From NCBI GenBank assembly GCA_039707465.1, contig CM077648.1:18161119-18225118 (forward strand): 64,000 bases of DNA, written 5' to 3'. This document shows, one piece after another, positions 11,267 to 21,100 of this stretch (position 1 is its first letter; every line of letters starts with the position of its first letter). The notes beneath the pieces are model-generated. The model was not told the origin of the DNA. It did not search any database and worked only from the letters and a program-made list of their open reading frames with translations. The position numbers were made by a program, and so were the translations under genes. This DNA comes from Rhabdophis nuchalis (Eukaryota > Chordata > Lepidosauria > Squamata > Natricidae).

Positions 11267-12696
11267 ATAAATACATAAGTTACATAAGTAGGTACAGTTC
11301 TAATGTAATTGTTTATTCATTAGTCTTTTAAGTGGAGTATATCTTAAAGTCTCTATAGCTTTACAGCAAAGAAGAGTAAAGACCAATGAGATTGTGGCTA
11401 TAAATCTTATGCATAAATGTTTTTAATTTGATCTTCAAAGTTGCATTCACCTTGCAGTTCTTAAGTCATCAACAAAATTCATTTAATGACCTTTTCATTT
11501 ATGTAGCAGCATAAAACTACATCAAGTGTAATTTCTAAATAGATCTTGTTAAATTGACTGAGATTTATGATCAGGGTTTTAGGGAGAGGAAAAATATACA
11601 TGTTTATCTGGATAAAAATAGCCAATCAACAATGATCTTAGGTTAACCAACCTGGTTATACTTTAAATTTTGCAAGTTCAGAGTCAGATGGCTAATCCAA
11701 GTGTAGGTTAATCTGGTTTGATTGTATATTAATTATTTCTGTGATGAAATAAGCAGCAAAGAACTACATCATCTGGCTAAAATTATCATTTACTAAGCAC
11801 AATTCATACTGTGATGAAGCATGACCTGGGAAAATCATTGTAACTAATGCAGTTGTACATTTAATGGAAATAGAGAGATCAAAGTGTTTCGTGCAATAAT
11901 TTGCTAAATTAATGGCAATTTTATTGCAGAATGTTAGACAAATACAATATATTCTCAGTATTTTAGACTTGTTTTTGCAACTGCATATTCACCAGTAATA
12001 GTTGTCCTGGACACAATCAAGTTCATTAAAGGGTATTAATTTTTCTCCAAAATTTCTGTTCGGACATCTTGAATAACAGATCGCTCAAGCAAACCCTAAA
12101 ATAGTCTTGATAAAAGAGTTAAACTGAGCTAAATTTCAGTTAATTTTATATCATTTATATGGCAATTTATATTTTTTTTCCATAAAGACTTCCCTTTACT
12201 AGGTAAGTGTTGTTTATTGCATCAATCAAACTGATGTATATCATTATGATAATGCAATGCAAATCGTTGTGATTGATGTCGTATTGATGTCGTATGTATC
12301 ATCTGATTAAGTAACATTTGATAAGATCAGAAACCTCTCCAAGTGGCTAGCCCAATCAAAGATTTACTCTGTGTCTGTGTGTATGCAAACATACGGTAAA
12401 TATTTGAAATTAATTAATATGTGCTTTTATAAAATGTCCAGCAGAAGACATCCTGGAATACTGATAGTAGTTTTGTCCATTCAGCGAATAGTTATAGCAT
12501 ACTCCTAATGCTCATAATTTATTGCCTGAGGCTTGGTGAAACTCAAATTATATGAAATATTGTACAAACAATTTAGAAATATAAAATCTGTCAATTCGAA
12601 TCTTGGTATATTCTTATTAAATGCTGTATAGAAGATGCTATTTTAGTCTGGTACCTAAAATATGATACTGGTAGAAAAAAGTAATTCTTCCTATTG
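11267..12696. other. No recognised feature
   Basis: About 1.4 kb of AT-rich sequence without repeats or ORFs that I can identify. It is the longest featureless stretch of the left third. Confidence 0.5.
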
Positions 12697-13200
12697 ACTG
12701 TATTTTTCTGACTATAAGACGCACCAAGATTTTTAACAGGTCAATTTTTTTTAAACGTTTTTGCACTCTGCAGTGCAAAAACCCTCTGCACACCTTGTTT
12801 TCCTCCCCAAAAAAAGTTTTTTTGCAGAGTTTTGGGAGGTTCTTAGAGTACTCCTGGGGGCTGGCTGGGGGGGGGGGGGCAAAACAAGCAAAGAAGAGCC
12901 CATTTTTTGCAAAAACTGCCTTCCCCCCCCAAAAGAAATGGGCATGCAGAGGCTGTGGGAGGCTTGTAGAGTGCTCCTGGGGCCTGGGGGCAAAACCAGC
13001 CCATTATTTGCTCTTTTTTGCCCTCCCCAGGCCTCAGGAACACTTTGCAAGCCTCCCAAACCCTCTGCACATCCATTTTTGCAAAGGGGGCGGTGTTTCA
13101 GTAGGTCAAAAATGCTGTATTCAGTGTATAAGATGCACCCAGATTTTCACCCTCTTTTTTGAGGGAAAAAGGTGCGTCTTATACTCTGAAAAATACAGTA
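12697..13200. mobile_element. MITE, ACTGTATTTTTCGGA family, copy 1
   Basis: Termini ACTGTATTTTTCTGACTATA and (inverted) TACTGTATTTTTCAGAGTAT bound 504 bp. The interior is G/C-run-rich with pseudo-repeats of CTCCTGGGGGCTGG and GGCTTGTAGAGTGC. ORFs over this region are low-complexity artefacts. Two further copies lie at 26620 and 33719. The superfamily is unresolved; TA-like ends suggest a TA-inserting DNA transposon. Confidence 0.75.
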
Positions 13201-13569
13201 AGTCCTTCCCTAGACAGAAAATTATAATAGAAAAAAACAGGGACTTCTTTCTTTATAGTTTTTCAGCAAAATTCAACAGTGTGAACATAGTTGGCGAATA
13301 CTTTGAGAAAATATTCCAGCACCTTTCTCTCTTTCTGCAACTTGATGGTGAGGTTTGAGTTTCTTCTTCTACTCTTCTCGACCTGGATTAAAAGTCTCCA
13401 AAACTTTATTAAGCATCTGCAGAATCTTGGTCAGATACGCTAAGACATTTTATGTAATGTTCCCAGATGACAGGCCTGAATTCACACACAGGTATATTTA
13501 GGTGGTCAATTTCTTACAAAGAATTTCAACCATTCTAATCACATTGCTCAATTCACATTTAGCTACTTG
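13201..13569. other. No recognised feature
   Basis: AT-rich sequence. An ORF overlapping the preceding MITE reads into it by chance. Confidence 0.5.
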
Positions 13570-14000
13570 TGTCAGGCCTGCAACCATCTTTTCTTTTGGA
13601 TCTTTGGCCTGACACACTTACTATTATTCTACTACACCTTTTCTATTGGGGGAAAATGGGAGGGGGGATTGTACGGAGTTAGATGCTATGTAGCCATAAC
13701 AAAATTCTTTCTAGAAAGCCAAGGTCATCTTTTACCTTTGCACCTCTGCACCTGACCGGAACTGAATGGATGGAACTGCCAGCATGGCATTGGAAAATGG
13801 GACCATGTGATGGACTTGTGGGTGTGGGGGCAAGATCTTAAACTTTCAACTGGGTGGGGAAAACCGGGAAGCTTTTAGATTTGGGTTTCCCCAGATGTGC
13901 CAACATGTCTCCCTTAATAAATTGGAACTTTGAACAATACTTTGCCTTGGACTGTGCTTTACTTCCAGATGCTATTTGGAATTGTGACCACTTACATATT
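13570..14000 (+). mobile_element. Candidate solo LTR (TGTCAGGCCTGCAACC)
   Basis: The left end TGTCAGGCCTGC, a mid-region GGGGGCAAGATC, and AATAAA near 13917 followed by a C/T-rich stretch resemble an LTR. The right boundary (perhaps near ACTTACA at 13990-13996) and target duplication are not convincing. It could instead be unique sequence. Confidence 0.3.
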
Positions 14001-14514
14001 TCTATCAGTAAGTGTGAAATCTCTCCCAAGTTTCCTTTGTATCTGTTGGAAGAAATGTCCTTCTGGGTTCAGTTCCAAGTGGGGAGAAAGACACTGGAAA
14101 CATGGTGGCTGTTTGGAAAGATGGTTTTAATGGTGGACAGGATCACATGCCTTGAAGGTGTTGGGTGAAGAAAAAAAGGGAAGAGATGCTGAGAGTGCCT
14201 GAGTTTTACTGTATACCCCCTCTGGGCTTTTGAATTTGAACTTGTATTCTGATTGGTTGTCAGACACCCATGGGGCCATGCAGGGGCAACTCTGTAAGCT
14301 GTCCTGAGTCCTAAGTTTCGTTGAGCCTTGCTGGATGATAATGCAATGAAAGGGCTTTGGGATTCCTTTTATGGCACTGCCTGAAGGAGGTAGATCTTTG
14401 TTATGTAAAATAGACTGGCCCAGGCTTTAATGGTCCATTAACCAAGGTGGGGAGGTCTGAGTTTTTGCCTCCCTTTTAAGGGAAATATTCTGCCCTTTTA
14501 ATATTTCCTAAAAT

Positions 14515-15084
14515 TATCCTAAAGCAGATCCCAAGAAAGATTAGAGAAGCAAGAAGGAAATTTTCCTTCTTGTCCAAAAAATTGTTTGACCACGGGATCT
14601 GGTTTAGGTGGGTGATGCCCGAAGGGATGCTGGTGTTCTGGGAAGGAGGAAGAGTGAGGATTAAAACAGTTGCTGAGGCGGAAGCCTTTTTTAAAAAACA
14701 TTCCTCTGTCCTGGGGGAAGATCCAGGGGGGGCAGGGGGGGCCACGGCCCCGCCCGCTGGGGGCCTGGAAGGAGAGATAGAAGATACAATTGCCAAGAGA
14801 CTTAGATCTAAAAAATAACTTAGCCTTGATTTTTTGAATAATATTGTATAATATAACATGTGCATCTGGATTTTTGTAAATGACTGACAGCATAGAACTG
14901 AGAACTTAGAAATATGTACTTGCTTTTACTTTGTAGTGTATGGAAAATGTTTTTTTATTAATGATCTATTTTGATGTAGGGCCGACGACTTTGACGTGAA
15001 TGCTCTCAAAATTTCTTTGTATCCCTTACCCTATCCTATTGAAAAACTGTAAAACCAATAAAACTTTTTCAATATAAAAAAAAA
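14515..15084 (+). mobile_element. 5'-truncated half-L1 (ORF1-only) retroelement
   Basis: The insertion is flanked by the 15-bp direct repeat AATATTTCCTAAAAT (14500-14514 and 15085-15099) and ends with AATAAA plus a poly(A) run. It begins inside the ORF1 coding region, passes the ORF1 stop and runs straight into a roughly 270-bp 3' UTR, with no reverse transcriptase sequence between. The insertion site TTTT/AATATT fits an L1-type endonuclease. The same junction appears in the full-length copy at 56515-58472. Confidence 0.88.
14570..14818 (+). pseudogene. L1-type ORF1 C-terminal fragment
   Basis: About 80 codons matching residues ~205-285 of the 291-residue ORF1 protein at 56772-57647, including a shared GMLVFWEGGRVRIKTVAEAEAF segment with small differences. 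This is the C-terminal nucleic-acid-binding domain of an L1 ORF1p-like protein. The N-terminal coiled coil is missing because of 5' truncation. The Met at 14570 is internal, so this fragment is not expected to be a functional gene. Confidence 0.8.
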
Positions 15085-15177
15085 AATATTTCCTAAAATA
15101 TCTCATTTTTTCTAGGGGAGGAGTGGGTGCTAACTTCCTACATATCATAATAGTGGCATTTCCACAATAACCTACAG

Positions 15178-15328
15178 CAGGGGTGTCCAAACTTGGGAAC
15201 TTTAAGATTTGTGGACTTCAACTCCCAGAATTCCCCAGCCAGCGATGCTGGCTGGGGAATTCTGGGAGTTGAAGTCCACAAGTCCACAAGTCCACAAGTC
15301 TTAAAGTTCTCAAGTTTGGACACCCCTG
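15178..15328. mobile_element. Palindromic hAT-type MITE (CAGGGGTGTCCAAACTTGG family), copy 2
   Basis: A 151-bp palindrome with ends CAGGGGTGTCC and GGACACCCCTG and a perfect 8-bp duplication ACCTACAG (15170-15177 and 15329-15336). One arm contains a small local triplication of the CCACAAGT unit. No coding capacity. Confidence 0.9.
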
Positions 15329-15336
15329 ACCTACAG

Positions 15337-15904
15337 TTATCTATAACACCTGTTTCATAGCCATGTGCATAGTTGCATTGCACTTAAATTGCTTCCTTGC
15401 ACCCTTCATCTACATAAGCATTGTAACCATTTGCTTATTTGTTCCAGGCTGTTTCCCCTAACTTTGCATTCCGGTATTGAAGCCTGTTTCATGAGAGCTA
15501 AATGTATTAATTTAATTTATTAATTTGACAAAGTTAATATATTTATTTAATTAGGACTAAATGTCTGATGAATCCCCAAATTCTCCTTGGTTCATCTACC
15601 TCTTACAGCACAAGTAAAACTGACATTCCCCAAACGGATATATTAACACTTATATCAAACAGGATTCTTTACTCAATTTGCAAGGTCGGAAATGAATATA
15701 AGTTGTCTGAAAGAGGTTTAAATGTTTTTTAGGTTCCATAAGTAAAGTTGTACTGGCAAGTTGCTATAACTTCATTATTATTTTTTTCTGTCTGTCAGAT
15801 TGAACAGCAACAATGTTGCTGCTTAATTAATCGTATTGGGAATAAAAATTATTCCCAATACGATTGCTTAGTAAAACCATTTGCCAAAGGAGAAAATTTG
15901 GTTA
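15337..15904. other. AT-rich spacer containing a perfect hairpin
   Basis: Apart from the inverted repeat annotated at 15829-15865, nothing is recognised here. Confidence 0.5.
15829..15865. repeat. Perfect 17-bp inverted repeat with 3-nt loop
   Basis: The arms AATCGTATTGGGAATAA (15829-15845) and TTATTCCCAATACGATT (15849-15865) are exact reverse complements around an AAA loop. Perfect arms imply a recent origin or template switching. No transcript context identifies it as an RNA gene. Confidence 0.9.
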
Positions 15905-16520
15905 TATTTATTTATTTTTAGTTAGTTAGTTTGTCAAACATGTATGAGATAACAGATATAACTATAAACATGAACACAAGGAAATGGGTATGAATAAATA
16001 GGGGCAATAGGACAGGGATGGTAGGCACGTTGGTGTGCTTATGCATGCCCCTTACAGACCTCTTAGGAATGGGGTGAGTTCAACAGTAGACAGTCTTAGG
16101 TTAAAGTTTTGGGGGTTTGGGGAAGAAACCACAGAGTCAGATAGTGCATTCCAGGTATTGACCACTCTGTTGCTGAAGTCATATTTTCTGCAGTCAAGTT
16201 TGGAGCAGTTTACCTTAAATTTGTATCTGTTGTGTGCTCGGGTACTGTTGTGGTTGAAGCTGAAGTAGTCATTGACAGGTAGGACATTGTAGCGGATAAT
16301 TTTATGTACTACACTTAGGTCAGACTGAAGGTGGCGTAGTTCTACATTGTCTAAGCTCAAATTTCAGTCTGGTGGAATAAGGTATTCTTTTCTGAGCAGA
16401 GGAGTGGAGGACTCTTCTCATGAAGTATCTCTGGACTCTCTCGATTGTATTAATGTCCGATATGCAGTGCGGGTTCCAGACAGATGAGCTGTATTCAAGA
16501 ATTGGTCTAGCAAAGGTTTT
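15905..16520 (-). mobile_element. CR1-like/Rex1-like LINE 3' end (family X), copy 1
   Basis: The minus strand encodes the C-terminal part of a non-LTR reverse transcriptase ORF (16052-16360), with the KLDCRKYDFSNRVVNTWN motif typical of CR1-group ORF2 C-termini. A 3' UTR with TTTGTCAAACATGTATGAG and an A/T-rich tail follows. Several stops and small indels make it a dead copy. Related copies lie at 16565 and 61440. Confidence 0.7.
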
Positions 16521-16564
16521 GTATGCTCTGGTTAGCAGTACTGCATTATTGGAGAAGAAGATAC

Positions 16565-16740
16565 ATGAAATGGATACAAATAAATGGGATTGTTAGGACA
16601 GGGACGGTAGGCACGTTGGTACGCTTATGCACGCCCCTTAGAGACCTCTTAAGGAAGGGGGTGAGGACAACAATAGACACCCTACGGTTAGATTTGTGGG
16701 GGGTGGGAAGAAACCACAGAGTCAGGTAGTGCATTCCATA
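16565..16740 (-). mobile_element. LINE family X 3' fragment, copy 2
   Basis: Repeats the segment around GACGGTAGGCACGTTGGT through GAAACCACAGAGTCAG found in the neighbouring copy at 16010-16145. Either a separate insertion or a partial tandem duplication. Confidence 0.7.
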
Positions 16741-16772
16741 CATAGTCACAATAGATCACACAGAACCACTAA

Positions 16773-17165
16773 AGGTAGTCCTTGACTTACAACAGCCCAT
16801 TTGGTGTCCGTTCAAAGTTACAGTAGCCTTGAAAAAAGTGACATCGGATTGTTTTTCACAGTTATGACCATTACAAGCAGCCCCATGGTAATGTGATCCA
16901 AATTCAGACACTTGGCAACTGACTTGTATTTTATCATATTTGCAGTAGCCCAGGGACATGGGACCCCCATTTGCCACCTTCTGACAAGCAAAGTCCACGG
17001 GGAAACCAGATTCACTTAACAACTGGGTTACTAACTTAATAACTGCAGTGATTCACTTAACAACTGCGGCCAGAAAGATCGTAGAATGGGACAAAATTCA
17101 CTGAACTGTCTTGCTTAGCCACAGCAAAGTTGGGCTCAATTGTGAACATAAGTCAAGGAATACCT
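16773..17165. mobile_element. MITE, AGGTAGTCCTTGACTTA family
   Basis: Termini AGGTAGTCCTTGACTTACAA and (inverted) AGGTATTCCTTGACTTATGT bound a 393-bp non-coding element with repeated CACTTAACAACTG-like motifs. Flanks are CTAA and ATAA, which might be a decayed TTAA or TA duplication, so the superfamily is left open. A partial relative is at 36292. Confidence 0.75.
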
Positions 17166-17324
17166 ATAACCCTGGGTTGATAAAAGATACTTTTCCATGT
17201 TTTGATCTTTTCAGATATGCACAGCCCTGGTTTATATATTTGTGCATTTACACACAAAGTATGATGACCAAAATTGACATTGCTGGCATCTGATGTAGGG
17301 ATTTCTATTTCACAAAATTGTAAT

Positions 17325-17742
17325 ACAGTAGAATAGAATAGCAGAGTTGGAAGGGACCTTGGAGATCTTCTAGTCCAGCCCCCTGCCTAGGCAGGAAACC
17401 CTACTTCACTTTAGACCAATGGTTATCCAATCTCTTCTTTAAAACTTCCAATGTTGGAGCATTCACAACTGATTAATTGTCAGGAAATTTCTCCTTAGTT
17501 CTAAGTTGCTTCTCTCCTTGATTAGGTTCCACCCATTGATTCTTGTCCTGCCCTCAGGTGCTTTGGAGAAGACCCTGACATATTGGAAGACTGCTATTAT
17601 GTCTCCCCTAGTCCTTCTTTTCATTAAACTAGACATATCCAGTTCGTGCAACTGTTCTTCATAAGTTTTAGCCTCCAGTCCCCTAATCGTCTTTGTTGCT
17701 CTTCTCTGCACTCTTTCTAGAGTCTCCACATCTTTTTACATT
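17325..17742 (-). mobile_element. CR1 LINE 3' end, (AATAG)n-tailed
   Basis: Read on the minus strand: the C-terminal reverse-transcriptase region (METLERVQRRATKTIRGLEA and so on, with a deletion and stops) followed by the 3' UTR block GGGGCTGGACTAGAAGATCT, CCAAGGTCCCTTCCAACTCT and a TATTCTATTC tail. Same family as 37213 and 38000. 5'-truncated and inactive. Confidence 0.9.
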
Positions 17743-17796
17743 GATTTACATAATGATGTAGTTTGTTTTAATATGCCACATGACACTGTTGTTTTT

Positions 17797-17801
17797 GTAA
17801 T
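17797..17801 (+). repeat. Target-site duplication GTAAT (left)
   Basis: GTAAT immediately precedes the 5' LTR and recurs at 22798-22802. A 5-bp duplication is typical of Ty3/gypsy integrases. Confidence 0.95.
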
Positions 17802-18100
17802 TGTTGAGTCCCCAAGCCTATGTCCCAGACAGCTCGTCTGGTAACCTATGAGTCACCGCATTCCGGAGCTGAGCCAGCAGCTGCAGTAATTAACAGCGAC
17901 AAGCTGTCTGGAATCTGTCTGGAAAGGAGTTACAATGTTGCAATTGCATTGCTAGGAGTTTCCTGCCTGGTAACTCTATATAAGAGGTTGCCAGAGAAGA
18001 AACCTTGCCAGTTGAATCTTGTGTGTGTTGTAAATAGTGTGAATAAACGTTCCTGTTGTTTTGACCATGCCTGAGTCGGAATCCTTTGTCTGATCTAACA
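17802..18100 (+). repeat. 5' LTR (299 bp)
   Basis: Begins TGTTGAGTC and ends TCTAACA. It contains a TATATAA box at 17977-17983 and AATAAA at 18042-18047, giving a compact Pol II promoter and polyadenylation unit. It differs from the 3' LTR at two positions (C/G near 17813 and C/A near 17908). Confidence 0.97.
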
Positions 18101-18118
18101 CTGGCGACGAAGGTGGGA
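18101..18118 (+). promoter_or_regulatory. Primer-binding site
   Basis: CTGGCGACGAAGGTGGGA starts directly after the LTR, where the complement of a tRNA 3' end primes minus-strand synthesis. I cannot assign the tRNA without comparison to the host tRNA set. Confidence 0.75.
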
Positions 18119-18194
18119 TTCAGGCCGTGGCCTTAGAACGCAACGGGTAACGAATACTTCAACAACAGAGCGCAGCGCGACGCACAGCCTCACC

Positions 18195-21100
18195 ATGGCT
18201 ACGGCGACAATGCCTCCGTTTGCACCGTTCGACCCGATGAAGGAACAATGGGCTTCCTTCTTAGCCCGGTTCGAGTGCTTCTTGATAGCCAGCGACTACG
18301 GCGAACTCGCGCCTGCCAGGAAGCTGAGCCTATTCCTCCAGTGCGGCGGCCCTGAATTGTTTGCTACCGCCCGAACCATAGCAGCACCCGCAGCGGTGCA
18401 CGAAGTGCCGTGGGACGATCTCCTGGGCCGCCTGAGAGCACACTACGCGCCGGCGCCTTCCCGCATAGCGCATCGCTATGCCTTCAGGCAATGTGTGCAA
18501 CAGCCGCAACAGTCGGTAGCCGAGTTCCTGCTGAAATTGAGAGCGACCGCAATCCCCTGCGAGTTCCCTGCTGGCTTCCTGGAGGAATCCCTACTGGAGC
18601 AGTTTGTATGCGGCGTAAGAGACATCCGCCTAAAGCGCCGCTTGCTTTCAAAAACTGTCCTGACTCTCGAGCAAGCGGTGGAAGAAGCACGCGCGACAGA
18701 ATTGTCGGAGATCTCCACATCCGACATGGGCCGCGCGCGCCCTCCTCTTTTCCCCACTCCGCGAGCGTGTCTGGTAGACGAAATAGCGCCGCTGGATGAG
18801 CTGGAGGAGGAAGACCGTGGGGACTGCATGAGGGTGACCGGGCGCGTGCTGAATCGCGCATTCACACCGCAGCAGAAGTCCGGGAACTGCCTAGGCTGCG
18901 GAGGGGCCCACCAGAGACCAGAGTGCCCATTCAAGGCATCGGTGTGCCGCAGATGTGGCAGGAAAGGACACCTAGCAGCTGTGTGCCGTGCTGCCACTCC
19001 AGCGACAACGCCAGCTGCCGCCTCCAGAACCGTTCCACCAGGACAACGAGGGTCGCAGAAGTGTTCAGGACGCTACCAGCCACAGCCGACCGACTGCTTC
19101 GCGCTGGCGGAGATGCCCCCAGCTCTAAGCTACGACCAGGCAGAGAGTAGGAGACTGTCAACAGTGGTTTGCTTAGAGTGGGTGGGGGTAAAAATGGAAA
19201 TAGATTCAGGGTCCTCTAGATCACTCATGTCCTGGGCGCATTTAGTTAAGCTTTGCCCCAAGCTCAGGAAGCGGGATCTCGGCCCCACAGCGACGATCCT
19301 GAAAGATTACCAGGGCTCACAAATTCCCATTCTAGGTCTGCACAGAGTGAGAGTAGACTACGGCCCCTTCCACGGATCCCTTCCCATCCTGGTAGTGGCC
19401 AAACCCCTAGCTGCCTTGATCGGATTGGACTGGTTTCCAGCCTTGGGACTGTCAGTCCAAGGAGTACACAGCGTGCCAGCCAGTTCTCCGGTAGACGAAG
19501 TAATCAGAGAGTTCAACGACGTCTTTGATGGCAGCTTAGGAACGTACAAAGGCACTCCAGTTTCCCTAAATTTGGACCCCCAGGTTGCTCCAGTCCGCTT
19601 GAAGGCCCGCAGGCTGCCGTTCGCGCTGAAGCCCAAGGTTGAAGCGGAATTGGATCGATTGGTGGCGCAGGGCGTGCTCGAACCCGTCGATCAGGCGAAA
19701 TGGGAGACCCCAATTGTGGTCCCCATTAAGCCCGACGGGTCCGTGAGGATCTGCGCCGACTATAAGTCGACGATCAACCTCGGGCTTCAGGCGAACCCAT
19801 ACCCGGTTCCGGTGGTGCAAGACCTACTCCACTCATTGGGACGAGGTCGAGTGTTCGCGAAACTGGATATGGCGCAGGCCTACCAACAGCTCCCGGTGAA
19901 TGACGAGGCTGCGGAAGCGCAGACCATCGTGACCCACCGTGGGGCTTTCCGCTGTCGCCGTCTCCAATTCGGCGTGTCCGTAGCCCCGGGGATCTTCCAG
20001 AGCCTCATGGAGCGACTGCTCCATGGGCTCCCTGGCATTGTACCGTATTTTGACGACGTCCTGATTGCTGCTTCCAGCATATCAGAACTCGCCAAAACGT
20101 TACGGAAGGTCCTCAGAGTTTTCAGGGGCGCGGGTTTAAAGTTGAAACGCAGCAAATGTACGTTTGCTGCGCCTAGGGTGGAATTCCTGGGTTTCATGAT
20201 TGACGCCCAAGGAATTCACCCAACCCCCTCCAAGGTCGAGGCCATCCAAAAGGCCCCCACTCCTGCCTCCAAAACGGAGCTGCAGGCATTCCTCGGCCTT
20301 TTGAATTTCTACGCGCCGTTTATTCCCCATAAGGCATCGCTAGCCGAGCCGCTGCATCGGTTGCTCGACCGATCCGCGGCCTGGCACTGGGGCAGCCGCG
20401 AAGCACACGCGTTCGCGGCTGTCAAAGCCATGCTCACGTCAGATGCGGTACTAGTCCAGTACCATGACAGGCTTCCTCTGACGCTTGCGTGCGATGCCTC
20501 CCCTTTTGGCCTGGGGGCTGTCCTTAGCCACGTCTTTCCAGACGGCTCGGAAGCCCCCATTGCTTTTTACTCCCGGACAATGTCTCAAACGGAGAGAAAC
20601 TACAGCCAAATCGACAAGGAGGCTTTGGCTGTAGTGTCCAGGATTAAGAAGTTCCACAATTACCTCTATGGGCGGACCTTTTCTGTTGTCACGGACCATA
20701 AGCCGCTCCTTGGGCTATTGGCCGGTGACCGTCCGACACCCCCCATCCTGTCGCCCAGGATGACCCGCTGGACGGAATTCCTGGCAGCGTATGACTATAC
20801 GCTGCTATACCGTCCTGGCAAGCAGATAGGGCATGCTGATGCCCTAAGCCACTGCCCTCTCCTGGGGCCGGATCCGGCCCCTGTGCCTGCTTTCTCTGTC
20901 CTGATGGTCGCGGAGTCGGACTTGCCCCTGTCCTCTTCCGCCGTTGCCGCTCACACCCGCGCAGACCCCGTCCTCGCCCAGGTCTGCCGATGGGTGCTGA
21001 GGGGCTGGCCTTCGGGCAGTGTGGCTGAAAACTTTCGGCCTTACAAGTCACGCCAGCTGGAGCTCTCGCTCCATTGCGGGTGCTTGTGTTGGGGAGATCG

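Larger units (their letters stand above)
14044..15142 (-). mobile_element. Solo LTR, TGTTGGAAGAAATGTCC family, interrupted by a half-L1
   Basis: Ends TGTTGGAAG...CTTCCTACA with a perfect 4-bp duplication TATC (14040-14043 and 15143-15146). Its left 470 bp and right 43 bp match the 490-bp copy at 8703. The middle (14515-15084) is a later retroelement insertion with its own 15-bp duplication, so the LTR is the older element. Confidence 0.85.

Noticed and set aside
12751..13358. ORFs of 102-187 codons on both strands
   Set aside because: They lie over a GC-run-rich MITE and its flank; overlapping frames on both strands and low complexity indicate chance.
17820..18074. 84-codon ORF repeated at 22517-22771
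   Set aside because: Lies wholly within the two LTRs and is duplicated because the LTRs are; no evidence that it is translated.
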